From positions 4,287,501 through 4,351,500 of the forward strand of contig NZ_CP035501.1 in the NCBI RefSeq assembly GCF_004135585.1: DNA of 64,000 nucleotides. The letters run 5' to 3'. Positions 42,161 through 51,588 of the stretch are shown one piece after another. How positions within the stretch are numbered: position 1 is the stretch's first letter; each line of letters opens with the position of its first letter. The notes below the pieces were generated by a model that saw only the letters and a program-made list of their open reading frames with translations, did not search any database and was not told where the DNA came from. Origin of the DNA: Sphingosinicella sp. BN140058 (lineage in GTDB: Bacteria > Pseudomonadota > Alphaproteobacteria > Sphingomonadales > Sphingomonadaceae). The position numbers were made by a program, and so were the translations under genes.

Positions 42161-43212
42161 GACTGGGGGTGCTCGCCGCGTCCGTTCTGTCGATGCTGTC
42201 GACGATCGGGTTCTCCCAGGTGCCGGCAAGCCCGCTGAAGGCGGTCGCGCCCGAGACCGGCCGCGCCTTTGCCGAGGCGCATTCGCGCGTGGACATCGGT
42301 GGCGGCCGGCGGCTCAACCTCTACTGCACCGGCAGCGGCGACCAAACCGTCCTGTTCGACGCCGGCGGCAGCGACTGGTCCGTGGTCTGGGCGCTGGTGC
42401 AGCCTGCCATCTCCGCCCAGGCACGCGCCTGTTCCTACGATCGCGCCGGCCTTGGTCGGAGCGATCCAGCCGCAGGGCCGCGCACGCCCGTGGCCATTGC
42501 CGAGGATCTGCATGCTCTCATTGCCGCTGCCGAGCTAAAGACACCGCTCGTTCTCGTCGGCCACTCGCTCGGCGGCTTCAACGTCAAGCTCTACGCCGCC
42601 CTTTATCCCGAGGACGTCGCAGGGCTGGTGCTGGTCGATCCTGCGGAGGAGCGGTCGGGCGAGCGCAGCCGCAGCTTGCTGCGGTCACGCTACGGCGACG
42701 CGTTCGCGGCCCGGTCAGAGCTGCTGGACCTGACCGCGCTCGGCGGTATCGTCGAACGTTACCGCGGCTGCGCGGAACGCGCCCGGGAACAGGAACTCGA
42801 TCCGACCACCATCGCCTATCGGCGCTGCGCCGATCCGGAGCGCCCCGCGCTCGGCCCCGACATCGCCGTCGCGCGCCGGCGGATCCAGGTCACGCCTGCC
42901 TATCAGGCAGCGCAGGCGTCCGAGATCGCCAACAGCGTGTACGGCAATGCCGCCGCCGATCCCGTCTATGCGGGCCTGTTCCGCGCCGGCCGACTGGGAA
43001 AGACACCGGTGATCGTGCTGACCCACGGTCGCTACGATGCCGCCGATCCGCTGGACGCGGCCGGCCAGGCCTCAGGACTTGCGTTGCACGCCGAGACCGC
43101 ATCGCTGTCGAAGCTCGGGCGGCACCGCGTCGTTCCGGATACCGGCCATTACATCCAGCTTGACGCACCGGACGCCGTCATCGCTGCGATTCGGGAGGTG
43201 CTCGCGCGCTGA
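42157..43212 (+). CDS. Alpha/beta hydrolase, probably exported
   Basis: 351 aa from a GTG at 42157. A weak signal peptide (VLAASVLSMLSTIGFSQVPA) is present. The alpha/beta-hydrolase core has CSYDRAGLGRSDP, VLVGHSLGGFNVKLYAALYP (nucleophile Ser in GHSLG) and PDTGHYIQLDAPDAV (catalytic His). The acid is probably Asp in THGRYDAADPLD. It is coupled to the upstream cupin gene. The substrate is unknown. Confidence 0.82.
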   Translation: MRLGVLAASVLSMLSTIGFSQVPASPLKAVAPETGRAFAEAHSRVDIGGGRRLNLYCTGSGDQTVLFDAGGSDWSVVWALVQPAISAQARACSYDRAGLGRSDPAAGPRTPVAIAEDLHALIAAAELKTPLVLVGHSLGGFNVKLYAALYPEDVAGLVLVDPAEERSGERSRSLLRSRYGDAFAARSELLDLTALGGIVERYRGCAERAREQELDPTTIAYRRCADPERPALGPDIAVARRRIQVTPAYQAAQASEIANSVYGNAAADPVYAGLFRAGRLGKTPVIVLTHGRYDAADPLDAAGQASGLALHAETASLSKLGRHRVVPDTGHYIQLDAPDAVIAAIREVLAR

Positions 43213-43217
43213 AGCGG

Positions 43218-44609
43218 TCAGAAGCTGTCGAGCAGATCCCGGGCGAACAGCGACAGCGTATCGTCGCGCGCGCCCATGACGATGACCCGATCGCCCGGCC
43301 TGGCGAGGGCGCGGAGGCGGACGCCGCAGTCGGCGCGATCCGGGACATGTTCCGCCTGCCGACTCGACGCGCGCACCGCCGCGACGATGTCGGCGCTGGT
43401 CACCGCGCGCTCCACCGTGCCGCCGAAATAGATCGGATCCGGCATGACCAGCACGTCGTCTTCGGCCAGATTGTCGGCAAAACAGGCGACGAGCGCATCC
43501 TTCATCACTCTCAACGGGCCGTAGCCGTGTGGCTGGAACATCACCAGCACGCGGCCCGGAAAGGCATGCAGCGTCTTCAATGTGGCGGCGATCTTGTCGG
43601 GATTGTGCCCGAAATCGTCGATCACGCTGATCCCGTTCCGGGTCCCCACCACATCGAACCGACGCTTGAGGCCCGTGAAACCGGCGAGCGCCTCGGCGGC
43701 GCGGGCGAGGGGGATGCCGGCAGCGCGCACGGCGGCGAGCGCGGCGAGAGCATTGGCGGCATTGTGCCGGCCCGGCACCTGCAGCTGCAGCGGAACGGTC
43801 TCGTCGTCCGCGCGAACGCTGAGCGAGACGGCCAGCGGTTCCTCGCGGACATCGCTGCCGAACAGATCGGCGCTGTCGTCGGCGAGGCTGAAGGTGATCC
43901 GCTTGTGCCGATCGATCTTGTCGGCGAGGAGTCGGGTCTCCTCGTCGTCCAGGTTCAGCACCGCGGTGCCAGCCCGTTCGAGGAAGCCGAGGAACAGGCT
44001 GCGCAGCTCGTCCATGGTCTTGTGGTCGAGGCTGACATTGTTGAGCAAAGCGATCGAAGGGCGGTAGAGCGCGATCGATCCGTCGCTCTCATCGACCTCG
44101 CTGACGAAGACGTCGCCACCGCCGACGAGGGCGCTTGCGAACGGGGTGTCGGCAGTGATGAAATTCTTCATCACCGCCCCGTTCATCACCGTCGGATCGC
44201 GGCCGACCGCGTGCAGGATCCAGCCGATCATCCCGGTCACGGTCGATTTGCCGCTGGTACCGGCGACCCCGATCGACAGCGGCGCAGCGTTGAACAACAT
44301 GGCGAGCAGCTGTGGCCGGGTCAGCTGCTGGGCGCCGATCCGGCGAGCGGCCTGAACGTCGGGCACGGTCTCCTCGACAGCTGCGGACGTGACCAGGATC
44401 TGGTCGGGGCGGCTGATGCCGCTACCGTCCTGCGGGAAGAGGGCGATGCCCTGTCGCTCGAGAAAGGCGAACTTGTCGCCGAGCCGGCCCTGATCGAGCG
44501 AGCGATCGGATCCCGCGACCTCGGCGCCTTGCCCGCGTACGATGCTGGCCAGCGGCAGCATGCCGCTGCCTCCGATGCCGCAGAAGAAATAGGATTTGGT
44601 GTCGGCCAT
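43218..44609 (-). CDS. Mur ligase family protein, MurC/Mpl-like
   Basis: 463 aa with the three Mur-ligase domains. The N-terminal Rossmann part is YFFCGIGGSGMLPLASIVRG. The ATP-binding loop is GVAGTSGKST (114-123). The central domain has VSEVDESDGSIALYRPSIAL and NVSLDHKTMDELRSLF, and the C-terminal domain FDVVGTRNGISVIDDFGHNP and VMFQPHGYGPLRVMKDAL. No other division or cell-wall genes of a dcw cluster surround it. It lies divergent to an LD-carboxypeptidase, so it may act in peptidoglycan recycling like Mpl rather than being the essential MurC. Confidence 0.8.
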   Translation of the reverse strand: MADTKSYFFCGIGGSGMLPLASIVRGQGAEVAGSDRSLDQGRLGDKFAFLERQGIALFPQDGSGISRPDQILVTSAAVEETVPDVQAARRIGAQQLTRPQLLAMLFNAAPLSIGVAGTSGKSTVTGMIGWILHAVGRDPTVMNGAVMKNFITADTPFASALVGGGDVFVSEVDESDGSIALYRPSIALLNNVSLDHKTMDELRSLFLGFLERAGTAVLNLDDEETRLLADKIDRHKRITFSLADDSADLFGSDVREEPLAVSLSVRADDETVPLQLQVPGRHNAANALAALAAVRAAGIPLARAAEALAGFTGLKRRFDVVGTRNGISVIDDFGHNPDKIAATLKTLHAFPGRVLVMFQPHGYGPLRVMKDALVACFADNLAEDDVLVMPDPIYFGGTVERAVTSADIVAAVRASSRQAEHVPDRADCGVRLRALARPGDRVIVMGARDDTLSLFARDLLDSF

Positions 44610-44666
44610 CCCGCCGCCCTATTGACCTTCACCAGGCTTTTCAAACGCTGAGCGCAAGGAACGGGA

Positions 44667-45491
44667 ATGCGGATCGGAGTGGTGGCGCCGAGCACGCCGA
44701 TCAGGCAGGAGGTCGCGACGCGGGTGCTGGCGATCGCCGCCGCGGAGTTTCCCGAAGCGGAGCTGGTCTTCCACCCGCAATGCTTCCTCAGCCACGGCCA
44801 CTTCGCCGGCGACGACGACGCCAGAGCGGCGGCCTTCGCCGAATTTGCCTGTGACACGGCGTTCGATGCGCTCTGGTTCGCGCGCGGCGGCTATGGATCG
44901 TGCCGGATCGCCCAGGACGTGATCGCCAGGCTCGACCGCGGTGCGCGCGACAAGACCTATCTCGGCTATAGCGACGCCGGCTTCCTGCTCGCCGGCCTCT
45001 ACCGCGCCGGCTTCCCGAACCTGGTTCACGGCCCGATGACCAACGAGCTGCGCCGCGACGGCGGCGAGGCGGCGGTGCGGCGGTCGCTCGCCTGGCTGGT
45101 CCGTCGCGATCCGGCGGCGCTCGAGGACGGGCTCGGCGCCGCGCCGTCCGCCGCCTTCAACATCACCGTGCTGAGCCAGCTGCTCGGCACCGACCTGCAG
45201 CCCGATCTCACCGGCCACGTGCTGCTGCTCGAGGACGTGTCGGAATATATGTACAGCATCGACCGTTCGATGTTTCACATCACCAGCAATCCGGGCATTC
45301 GCAAGATTGCCGGCATCCGGCTCGGCCGGGTCAGCGACGTTCCGGTCAACGAGCCGGATTTCGGCGCCGGCGAGGAGGAGGTGGTGCGCTATTGGTGCGC
45401 GCGGTCGGGCATTCCCTTTCTCGGGGCGGCCGACATCGGGCACGATGCCGCCAACAAGATCGTGCCGTTCGGCGCTGCTGATCCAGATTAA
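44667..45491 (+). CDS. LD-carboxypeptidase (S66 family)
   Basis: 274 aa. The S66 triad is visible: Ser102 in YLGYSDAGF, Glu189 in LLLEDVSEYMYSIDR and His259 in AADIGHDAANK. The N-terminal oxyanion region is WFARGGYGSCR. Without a signal peptide it should act in the cytoplasm, trimming the terminal D-Ala from recycled tetrapeptides (LdcA-type activity). It is divergent from the Mur-ligase-like gene with 57 bp between starts; the two activities are consecutive in muropeptide recycling. Confidence 0.85.
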   Translation: MRIGVVAPSTPIRQEVATRVLAIAAAEFPEAELVFHPQCFLSHGHFAGDDDARAAAFAEFACDTAFDALWFARGGYGSCRIAQDVIARLDRGARDKTYLGYSDAGFLLAGLYRAGFPNLVHGPMTNELRRDGGEAAVRRSLAWLVRRDPAALEDGLGAAPSAAFNITVLSQLLGTDLQPDLTGHVLLLEDVSEYMYSIDRSMFHITSNPGIRKIAGIRLGRVSDVPVNEPDFGAGEEEVVRYWCARSGIPFLGAADIGHDAANKIVPFGAADPD

Positions 45492-45601
45492 ACTCGCGGC
45501 AGGGGGACGCCCGGCACCGTGATAACGCGGTCTCTCTCAGAATCGCTTGCACTCGCCGCCCGTTTGGGGCTTATCGATCCCCGCACCACAGGGAGGGTAT
45601 T

Positions 45602-45871
45602 ATGGCTAAAGGGACTTCTGGCGGCGAAGCGAAGGGCGGACTTGCACGTCCGGTGCAGCCTTCCGAGGATCTGGCCCACATCACGGGCTCCGATCCGCTG
45701 CCGCGCAGCCAGGTTGTGAGCAAGATGTGGGACTACATCCGCTCCAACAATCTGCAGAACCCCGAGAACAAGCGCGAGATCCTGGCGGACGACAAGCTCC
45801 GCAAGATCTTCGGCAAGGACAAGGTGTCGATGTTCGAGATGAACAAGCACCTCTCCAACCACCTCAAGTAA
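45602..45871 (+). CDS. SWIB/MDM2-domain protein
   Basis: 89 aa. After a Lys/Gly-rich start comes a compact SWIB domain: LARPVQPSEDLAHITGSDPL, SQVVSKMWDYIRSNNLQNPE, DDKLRKIFGKDKVSMFEMNK. In eukaryotes SWIB domains occur in chromatin remodellers; in bacteria stand-alone copies also occur in Chlamydiae and alphaproteobacteria with an unclear role in chromosome topology. RBS GGGAGGG precedes the ATG at 45602. A hairpin follows at 45910-45944. Confidence 0.88.
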   Translation: MAKGTSGGEAKGGLARPVQPSEDLAHITGSDPLPRSQVVSKMWDYIRSNNLQNPENKREILADDKLRKIFGKDKVSMFEMNKHLSNHLK

Positions 45872-45909
45872 GCGCGCGCCGGCACGACCGGCATCGCTGA
45901 AGACGGTCT

Positions 45910-45952
45910 CGGCCGCTTCGATCCTCGACGGGTCGGAGCGGCCGTTCTCGTT
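45910..45952 (+). terminator. Probable terminator of the SWIB gene
   Basis: CGGCCGCT (45910-45917) pairs with AGCGGCCG (45937-45944), with partial pairing continuing inward. It is followed by TTCTCGTTT. The T-run is broken, so strength is uncertain. Confidence 0.5.
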
Positions 45953-46005
45953 TCGGGAGCTGCTCCAGGCGCCGCTTCGCCGCCGTCAGGCTTGGAAAGT
46001 ACGTC

Positions 46006-46728
46006 TCAGCGGCAGCCGCGCCAGCCCATCTTGCCCCGCGCCGCCTGATCGAGGTGGAGGTGATCGCGGTGCGCCGCATTGTAATCGGGCGAGAGCACGG
46101 TCGCGAACAGATCGCAGGCGCCGTCGCGCACCGCGCGCAGGAAGCGGCCCTTGGCGCCCTTGTCCTGCCAGTCGCGCAGCACGGTGACGCGGCGGCCATC
46201 GTCCAGCCGGAAGCCGGCAACGTCGATCGCGTTGGCGGTCGAATGCTCGCTCCAGGCACCCTCCGTGCGGCCGTAGATACGCCGGCAATTGTAGCTGCCG
46301 AAATGATCGATGGTGGCGACCTGGGTGCCGAGATGCTCGAGCGCGGCCCGCTGGACGACATGCCATTCCCACAGGGCGAGCGCGGCGGCGACCGGGCAGG
46401 ATGTGGCGAGCCCCGCCGGCCGCAAGGCGATCCGGGTGGCGCCGCCGCGGTCGAGGCGGACGCCGTCGCGATAGCCGCATCGGCCGGCACCCTCGCGCGG
46501 GGCGAGGGCGGTGTAGCGCACCCCCGAGCGGCCGAGCAGCGCCCGGCAGAGCGCGGGCTGATCGCGCAAGCCAACCAGCTTGCGGCCGGTGAAGGCCCCC
46601 ACCGGCTGGGCGAGATCGAGCGGCGTCCAGGGCATGTCTTCGGGATGATTGCGCCCGTACCCATAGAGCAGCAGGGCGCCGAAACCGACGATAGCGACGA
46701 GGAGGGCGATCTTCAGCCAGCGCAGCAT
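46006..46728 (-). CDS. Extensin-like C-terminal domain protein
   Basis: 240 aa. An N-terminal membrane anchor (IALLVAIVGFGALLLYGYG) is followed by the extensin-like domain (PF06904). Features are GVRYTALAPREGAGRCGYRD, TSCPVAAALALWEWHVVQRA, IDHFGSYNCRRIYGRTEGAW, SEHSTANAIDVAGFRLDDGR and PDYNAAHRDHLHLDQ. The SxHxxxxAxD and HRDHLHLD motifs resemble the zinc site of M15/LAS D,D-peptidases, so it may hydrolyse peptidoglycan peptides in the periplasm (inference). AGGAG lies 4-5 nt before the ATG. Confidence 0.8.
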   Translation of the reverse strand: MLRWLKIALLVAIVGFGALLLYGYGRNHPEDMPWTPLDLAQPVGAFTGRKLVGLRDQPALCRALLGRSGVRYTALAPREGAGRCGYRDGVRLDRGGATRIALRPAGLATSCPVAAALALWEWHVVQRAALEHLGTQVATIDHFGSYNCRRIYGRTEGAWSEHSTANAIDVAGFRLDDGRRVTVLRDWQDKGAKGRFLRAVRDGACDLFATVLSPDYNAAHRDHLHLDQAARGKMGWRGCR

Positions 46729-46775
46729 CGGGCTCCTACGCCGCGCCCGGCCTTTGTTTCCGCGCCGCCTGCGGG

Positions 46776-47528
46776 TCAATGGCGCCGCGCCGTCTCGAGC
46801 GGCTCGGCGGTGACGGGATAACCGGCATCGTCGGGAATGCAGAGCAAGCGGGCACCGCCGCGCTCCTCGATCCATGGCGTGATCTTGCGAACCGGGTGGC
46901 GTGCGGCGTCGGCCCGCGCCTCGGCGAAGGAGCCGAAGCGGGCGAGGCGCTCGAGATTGCGGCGCGTCGGAAAGATGGCGTGCGCCCGTCCGGCGGCGAC
47001 CTCGGCCAGAATGTCGGCGGCGCTCGCCCAGAAGGTGCGCACGGTCTCTCCCTGATCGGCGTGCGCGGCGGCGCCGGGCGGCGCTTCGACGAGATAGAAG
47101 AGCGTGTCGAAGCGGCGCGCCTCCTTGAAATTGGGGCACCAGCGCGCGAACGGAACCAACGCGTCCAGATCGGCGGCGAGGCCGAGGCGGGCGAGCAGCC
47201 GGTGGATCGGCTCGCCCGCATCGACGCCTGCGCGCAGCGCGGTCAGCATCGCCGCATCGGGTGCCGGCGACAGCGCCGGCGCGATTCCGGTTTCCTCGAT
47301 CGTCTCGCGGATCGCCGCGACTCGCGCCGCACCGTCGGCGAGCGCCGGCGCGAGGATGGCGGCGGCAGCGTGATCGGCCGGATCGATGCGGCCGCCCGGG
47401 AAGACGAGCGCACCGGCAGCGAAGGCCATCGTGCGCGCGCGCTCCGCGATCAGCAATTCCGGCGCGCCTGCCGTCTCGCGCATCACGATCAGGGTTGCGG
47501 CGGGGATCGGATCGGACAGCGGCTCCAT
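46776..47528 (-). CDS. Nudix hydrolase
   Basis: 250 aa. The Nudix helix is split by an insert: VFPGGRIDPAD, then AARVAAIRETIEETGIAPAL, giving REtxEExG with all catalytic glutamates. The long insert between the Gly loop and the Nudix helix and the end ERGGARLLCIPDDAGY resemble NUDT19-type CoA diphosphatases. The substrate is probably an acyl-CoA or another nucleoside diphosphate derivative. Confidence 0.82.
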   Translation of the reverse strand: MEPLSDPIPAATLIVMRETAGAPELLIAERARTMAFAAGALVFPGGRIDPADHAAAAILAPALADGAARVAAIRETIEETGIAPALSPAPDAAMLTALRAGVDAGEPIHRLLARLGLAADLDALVPFARWCPNFKEARRFDTLFYLVEAPPGAAAHADQGETVRTFWASAADILAEVAAGRAHAIFPTRRNLERLARFGSFAEARADAARHPVRKITPWIEERGGARLLCIPDDAGYPVTAEPLETARRH

Positions 47529-47598
47529 TGCCCCGCCTTAGAAGCGCACAGGGATCGGGGGAAGCCTGCGGCGGTGCGGCGGCCCCTGCGGCAGGTGG

Positions 47599-48477
47599 TC
47601 AGGGCTGGCCGATCGTCTCGTTCAGGAAGGCGAGGACATGGGTGCGATAATCGGCGCTCTCGATCCGGGAGATGGCGTCGTGGCCGTAGCCGGGGGCGAT
47701 CCACAGGCCCTTGGGTCCGCGCGCCGCGGCGTGGAGCGCCCGTGTCTCGGCTGGAGGAGTATGACGGTCGGCGCCGCCGCCAATGATCAGCACCGGACCG
47801 GAGAAGCGGGGAAGGGCGGCGATCGGCGACAGCCGGCCAGGCCAGACACCGATACGCGGCCGTGCCTGCAGGCTGAGCAGAGGTTCGAGCAGGACGGCGG
47901 GCACGCTCCCCAGGATGCCCGCAATGCGGTTGCGGACGGCGCGGCGAATGTCGGGATAGACGGCCTGGAGGACGAGAGCGTCGGCCGCGACCGGCCCGTC
48001 GTCGCCCAACAACGCGGCCGCGCCGCCGAGTGAGACCCCGATCACCGCGACCTTGTCGTGGCCCAGGCGCCGCAGCCACGCGAGCCCTGCGGCCGCGTCG
48101 CGCGATTCCATCAGCCCGAAGGCCTTCGCGGCCGGCGCCGACTCGCCATGGCCCCGCAGATCGATGGCAAGCGCCGCATAGCCGCGCTGGGCGAACCAGG
48201 CGGCGTTGCCGGCAAGCGCCGCCCGCGATGCGCCGTTGCCGTGGAGCAGGAGAATGGCGGGACCGCCCCGCCGGCGCCCGGACCAGTAGCTGCCGGCCAG
48301 CCGCAACCCGTCGGTGCTCTCGAGCCGGACGGCGTTCGCCGGCGCTGCGGGCGTCGGCACTGCCGACGGCGTGGCCCGCATCATCACGCTGCCAAGCAGC
48401 CAGCTTGCGGCAAGGCCGAGCAGGAGGAGGAGCAGCAGGAGCCGCAACAGGAGGGGGATGGTCAGCGGGAACGGCAT
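47599..48477 (-). CDS. Membrane-anchored alpha/beta hydrolase
   Basis: 292 aa. It starts with a very Leu-rich helix (TIPLLLRLLLLLLLLGLAAS), a membrane anchor. The hydrolase core has ILLLHGNGASRAALAG, AIDLRGHGESAP, VAVIGVSLGGAAALLG (nucleophile Ser in GVSLG) and PGYGHDAISRIES (catalytic His). The acid is likely Asp in IIGGGADRHTPPAE. The active site should face the periplasm. It lies 70 bp upstream of the Nudix gene on the same strand. Confidence 0.82.
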   Translation of the reverse strand: MPFPLTIPLLLRLLLLLLLLGLAASWLLGSVMMRATPSAVPTPAAPANAVRLESTDGLRLAGSYWSGRRRGGPAILLLHGNGASRAALAGNAAWFAQRGYAALAIDLRGHGESAPAAKAFGLMESRDAAAGLAWLRRLGHDKVAVIGVSLGGAAALLGDDGPVAADALVLQAVYPDIRRAVRNRIAGILGSVPAVLLEPLLSLQARPRIGVWPGRLSPIAALPRFSGPVLIIGGGADRHTPPAETRALHAAARGPKGLWIAPGYGHDAISRIESADYRTHVLAFLNETIGQP

Positions 48478-48669
48478 GGCACCGTGTCTATCGGGTCGGT
48501 GAGGGCGCGCATATCCGCGCTTCAGGCTCGCTCGGGACAGCAGGAGCGGGTCAGACGTGCGGCGCGGGCGGAGAGGCCGCTCGACCCCCGGCCCCTCCCG
48601 TAAGGGCGGTAGGGGAGCAGAAGGGGTAGGAAGGGTGAGGAAGCGGTAGCGAGGAGGAGGAAGGGGGAT

Positions 48670-49422
48670 TCATGTCGGCAGGCCGAGCCGTTCGGCGACC
48701 GCTTTGGCGTAATTTGGGCCGACCTGGACGACTGCGCCGTCGCGCAGGACGAGGGCGTTGATGGTCTTGCCGAGGCGCTGAACCTCGGTCACCTGGCTCG
48801 GCCTGGCGAAAGCGGAGCGGTGGACTCGCAGCAACTGCTCCGAATCGAGCTTCTGCTCGAGCGCGCGCATCGACATTCGCACGATGTGGCTGCGGGTGGC
48901 GGTGTGCAGCATCACGTAATCGCGCTGGGCCTCGATCCAGTCGATCGTCTCGATCGGCACGAACACCGCGCCGCACCGGGTCGCCACCCAGATGCCGTCG
49001 TCATGCTCGCTGCGCGCCGGCGGATGGCCCTGGGTGGCACGATCGGCGAGATCCCGCAGGGCACGGCGCCGCTGGGCGCGCTGCACCGCCTGCCGGAGGC
49101 GATCGAAGCGCACCGGCTTCAGCAGATAATCGGCCGCCTCCACCTCGAATGCATCGGGCGCATATTGCTCGAAGGCAGTGACGAAGATGATCTCGGGACG
49201 CTCCTCGGGCGGCAGGGTGGCGGCGACCCGCAGCCCGTTCTGCTCCGGCATCTGAATGTCGAGAATGGCGAGATCGGGCTTCAGACGACCGATCGCCTCC
49301 GCCGCCTCGGCGCCGTCGCGGGCAATGCCGACGATCTCGACGTCGGCGATGTCCTGGAAAAAGACCTGAAGCCGATCGAGCGCCAGCGGCTCGTCGTCGA
49401 CCAGCAGGGTGCGCAGGCTCAT
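48670..49422 (-). CDS. LytTR-family response regulator
   Basis: 250 aa. Receiver with D9-D10, phospho-acceptor D55 (LAILDIQMPE) and Lys in YLLKPV. The LytTR DNA-binding domain (about 145-245) has IDWIEAQRDYVMLHTATRSH and LLRVHRSAFARPSQVTEVQR. Its start overlaps the stop of the kinase gene by 4 nt. It is a paralogue of the regulator at 30326-31066 with the same gene order. Confidence 0.9.
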   Translation of the reverse strand: MSLRTLLVDDEPLALDRLQVFFQDIADVEIVGIARDGAEAAEAIGRLKPDLAILDIQMPEQNGLRVAATLPPEERPEIIFVTAFEQYAPDAFEVEAADYLLKPVRFDRLRQAVQRAQRRRALRDLADRATQGHPPARSEHDDGIWVATRCGAVFVPIETIDWIEAQRDYVMLHTATRSHIVRMSMRALEQKLDSEQLLRVHRSAFARPSQVTEVQRLGKTINALVLRDGAVVQVGPNYAKAVAERLGLPT

Positions 49423-50516
49423 GCGACCAGCTCCAGCTTCGGTCTCACGTCGGCGGGCAGGCGAAGGATGGCGAGAAAGCCGTCGTCGTGGACCATCGTC
49501 TCGAGCCGCGCGCGCGCGCCGTACAGCACCTCGAGACGGCGGCGGGTGTTGGCGAGACCGACTCCCGTCCCGAGCCGGTTCGACGGGCCTGAATTCGGCG
49601 GCCGGGCGCCACCATTGTCGGCGACCGAGAGCAGGAGGTCGCCCTGTTCCTGTCGGGCCGCGACGCGGATGATCACCGGGCGGCTGGTCGGCGCCACCGC
49701 ATGCTTGACCGCATTCTCGACCAGCGGCTGGAGGATGAAATTGGGGATCGGCAGATCGAGCAGGTCATCGGGACAGGCGAACTCGACGGTGAGGCGATCG
49801 CCGAAGCGGATCGACTCGATCTCGAGATAGGTCTGCAGCATGTCGAGCTCCTCGCCGATCGACACGCTGCCGCTGCCGTCCGCCATCAGGGCGGTGCGGA
49901 GAAAATCGCACAAACGCGACAGCATCTTCTCGCCATCCTTGTTGCGACCGGTCACGATCAACGAGGAGATGGCGTTGAGGGTGTTGAACAGGAAGTGCGG
50001 ATTGAGCTGGAGCCGGAGCGCCGTCAGCTGCGCCGTCTGGGCGAGCGAGCGCGCTTCGGCGAGCTGACGGTCGCGTTCGCGCACCGCCTGATGGGTCTGC
50101 AGGATCACGTAGATCGTGCCCAACAGACCGAACAGCCAGGAGAAGCTGATGAAGTTCGACACCGTCATGTTGACGACGTCTTCGGGGATGCGATGACCGG
50201 CCATGAACAGGCGCAGCACCTCGCCGCCGATCAGGCTGTCGAACAGGGAGAAGACAAAGGCGGCGGCGCACACGCCGGCGAACACGCCGCCGACGCGAAT
50301 CGCCTGGCGGCTTTCCTGCAGCCGGGCGGCGACCCGGTAGAGCAAAGCGGAGAGGGCAATGCCGAGCGCGATGTCGAGCGCGATATGGCCGATCGCGAAG
50401 CTCGGCAGCCTGCCGGTGGCGACCAGCCCGGGCATGACGAACATGACGGCCGTGAACAGCCACACGCCGAGCGTGAGCCTGGCCGCCTGTCCCGCCACCG
50501 GATCTCGCCGCTTCAT
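49419..50516 (-). CDS. LytS/YehU-type sensor histidine kinase
   Basis: 365 aa. About four membrane helices lie in residues 15-140, with no periplasmic domain of size. A short coiled coil (RERDRQLAEARSLAQTAQLT) leads to the His_kinase domain with LNPHFLFNTLN (His174), IPNFILQPLVENAVKHAV (N box) and GTGVGLANTRRRL (G box). It is co-transcribed and translationally coupled with the LytTR regulator. Confidence 0.9.
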   Translation of the reverse strand: MKRRDPVAGQAARLTLGVWLFTAVMFVMPGLVATGRLPSFAIGHIALDIALGIALSALLYRVAARLQESRQAIRVGGVFAGVCAAAFVFSLFDSLIGGEVLRLFMAGHRIPEDVVNMTVSNFISFSWLFGLLGTIYVILQTHQAVRERDRQLAEARSLAQTAQLTALRLQLNPHFLFNTLNAISSLIVTGRNKDGEKMLSRLCDFLRTALMADGSGSVSIGEELDMLQTYLEIESIRFGDRLTVEFACPDDLLDLPIPNFILQPLVENAVKHAVAPTSRPVIIRVAARQEQGDLLLSVADNGGARPPNSGPSNRLGTGVGLANTRRRLEVLYGARARLETMVHDDGFLAILRLPADVRPKLELVA

Positions 50517-50786
50517 CCCTTACGCTCTCCGATCCGCGCCCTCCGATTCCATAGACGCTTTCCGACTTGCCTGCGCGCTCCTTCGTCGCAGGATATGGCG
50601 GTTTTGCAGACGAAATCGGGCGGCCGGCCCGCCCCCAGGGACAATCCGTCCAGTGCCGCGGCGGTCGTGGCCGACGCGGCGCGCTCGTGCCGTCAGATGT
50701 CGGCGCACACCCGCTCGGCGGCGGCGTCGAATCGGAAGCGTGATCCTGCCGACGGGCGCGAGACGGGCGCCGTGCCGCCGAGGCCC

Positions 50787-51566
50787 TTACCGGGTGGTTG
50801 AAACCAGGGCGAAGGAGACTCCCTCCGGATCGGCCGCCATGACGATGAACGATCCGTCCGGCACCTGCATCGGCCCCATCGTCACCGTTCCGCCACTTTC
50901 GGTGATCCGGGCTGCGGCGGCATCGATGCCGTCGACGACGAAGTAGAAATTCCACACCGGCTTGGGTACGTGCGGCTGCCGGGTCATGATGCCGCCGACC
51001 GCCTCGTCGCCGCCGGCCCGGAACAGACGGTAATTGCCCATTGGACCCATGTTCATCACCGAATCCTCGGTCCAGCCGAACTGCTCCGCGTAGAAGGGGA
51101 AGACCGCGTCGCCATCCTCGGCATAGAGTTCGTGCCAGCCGGCGCGGCCCGGGCGCATCCGCGGTGCCGGCGGCGGCGCGTCGTCGCGCGGCAGCGGCGC
51201 CAGGCTCATGAACACTGCTCCTTGGGGATCGGCGACGGCGGCGAAGCGGCCGACTTCGGGAATGTCGGACGGCGGCCGCAGCACCCTGCCGCCGCCTGCC
51301 TCGATCCGTGCCGCGGCGGCATCCGCATCCTCGACCTGGACGTAGCCGACCCACCCCGCCTTGCTGCCGGCGCCGCAATCGGCGTCGGACAATTGCATGG
51401 CTCCGGCAACGCCGATCCCGTCCGCCTGAAGCAGGGTGTAGCCGGCGTGCGGGCCCCCAAGGTCCTGCGTCTCCCAGCCGACCACCTTGCCGTAAAAGGC
51501 TTTGGCGGCTGCAACATCGGCGGTCATCAATTCGTACCAGAAGAATCCGTTTGCATTGCGTTCCAT
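50787..51566 (-). CDS. VOC family protein with two glyoxalase-type domains
   Basis: 259 aa with two VOC modules. Domain 1 is about 5-125 (GFFWYELMTADVAAAKAFYG, AVADPQGAVFMSL). Domain 2 is about 140-259 (GWHELYAEDGDAVFPFYAEQ, FIVMAADPEGVSFAL). This tandem form resembles actinobacterial and proteobacterial glyoxalase/bleomycin-resistance-like proteins of unknown substrate. It is the last gene of an operon VOC-DUF1428-VOC divergent from an HxlR regulator. Confidence 0.85.
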   Translation of the reverse strand: MERNANGFFWYELMTADVAAAKAFYGKVVGWETQDLGGPHAGYTLLQADGIGVAGAMQLSDADCGAGSKAGWVGYVQVEDADAAAARIEAGGGRVLRPPSDIPEVGRFAAVADPQGAVFMSLAPLPRDDAPPPAPRMRPGRAGWHELYAEDGDAVFPFYAEQFGWTEDSVMNMGPMGNYRLFRAGGDEAVGGIMTRQPHVPKPVWNFYFVVDGIDAAAARITESGGTVTMGPMQVPDGSFIVMAADPEGVSFALVSTTR

Positions 51567-51588
51567 GATCGAACCTCCCTTTGGCCGA

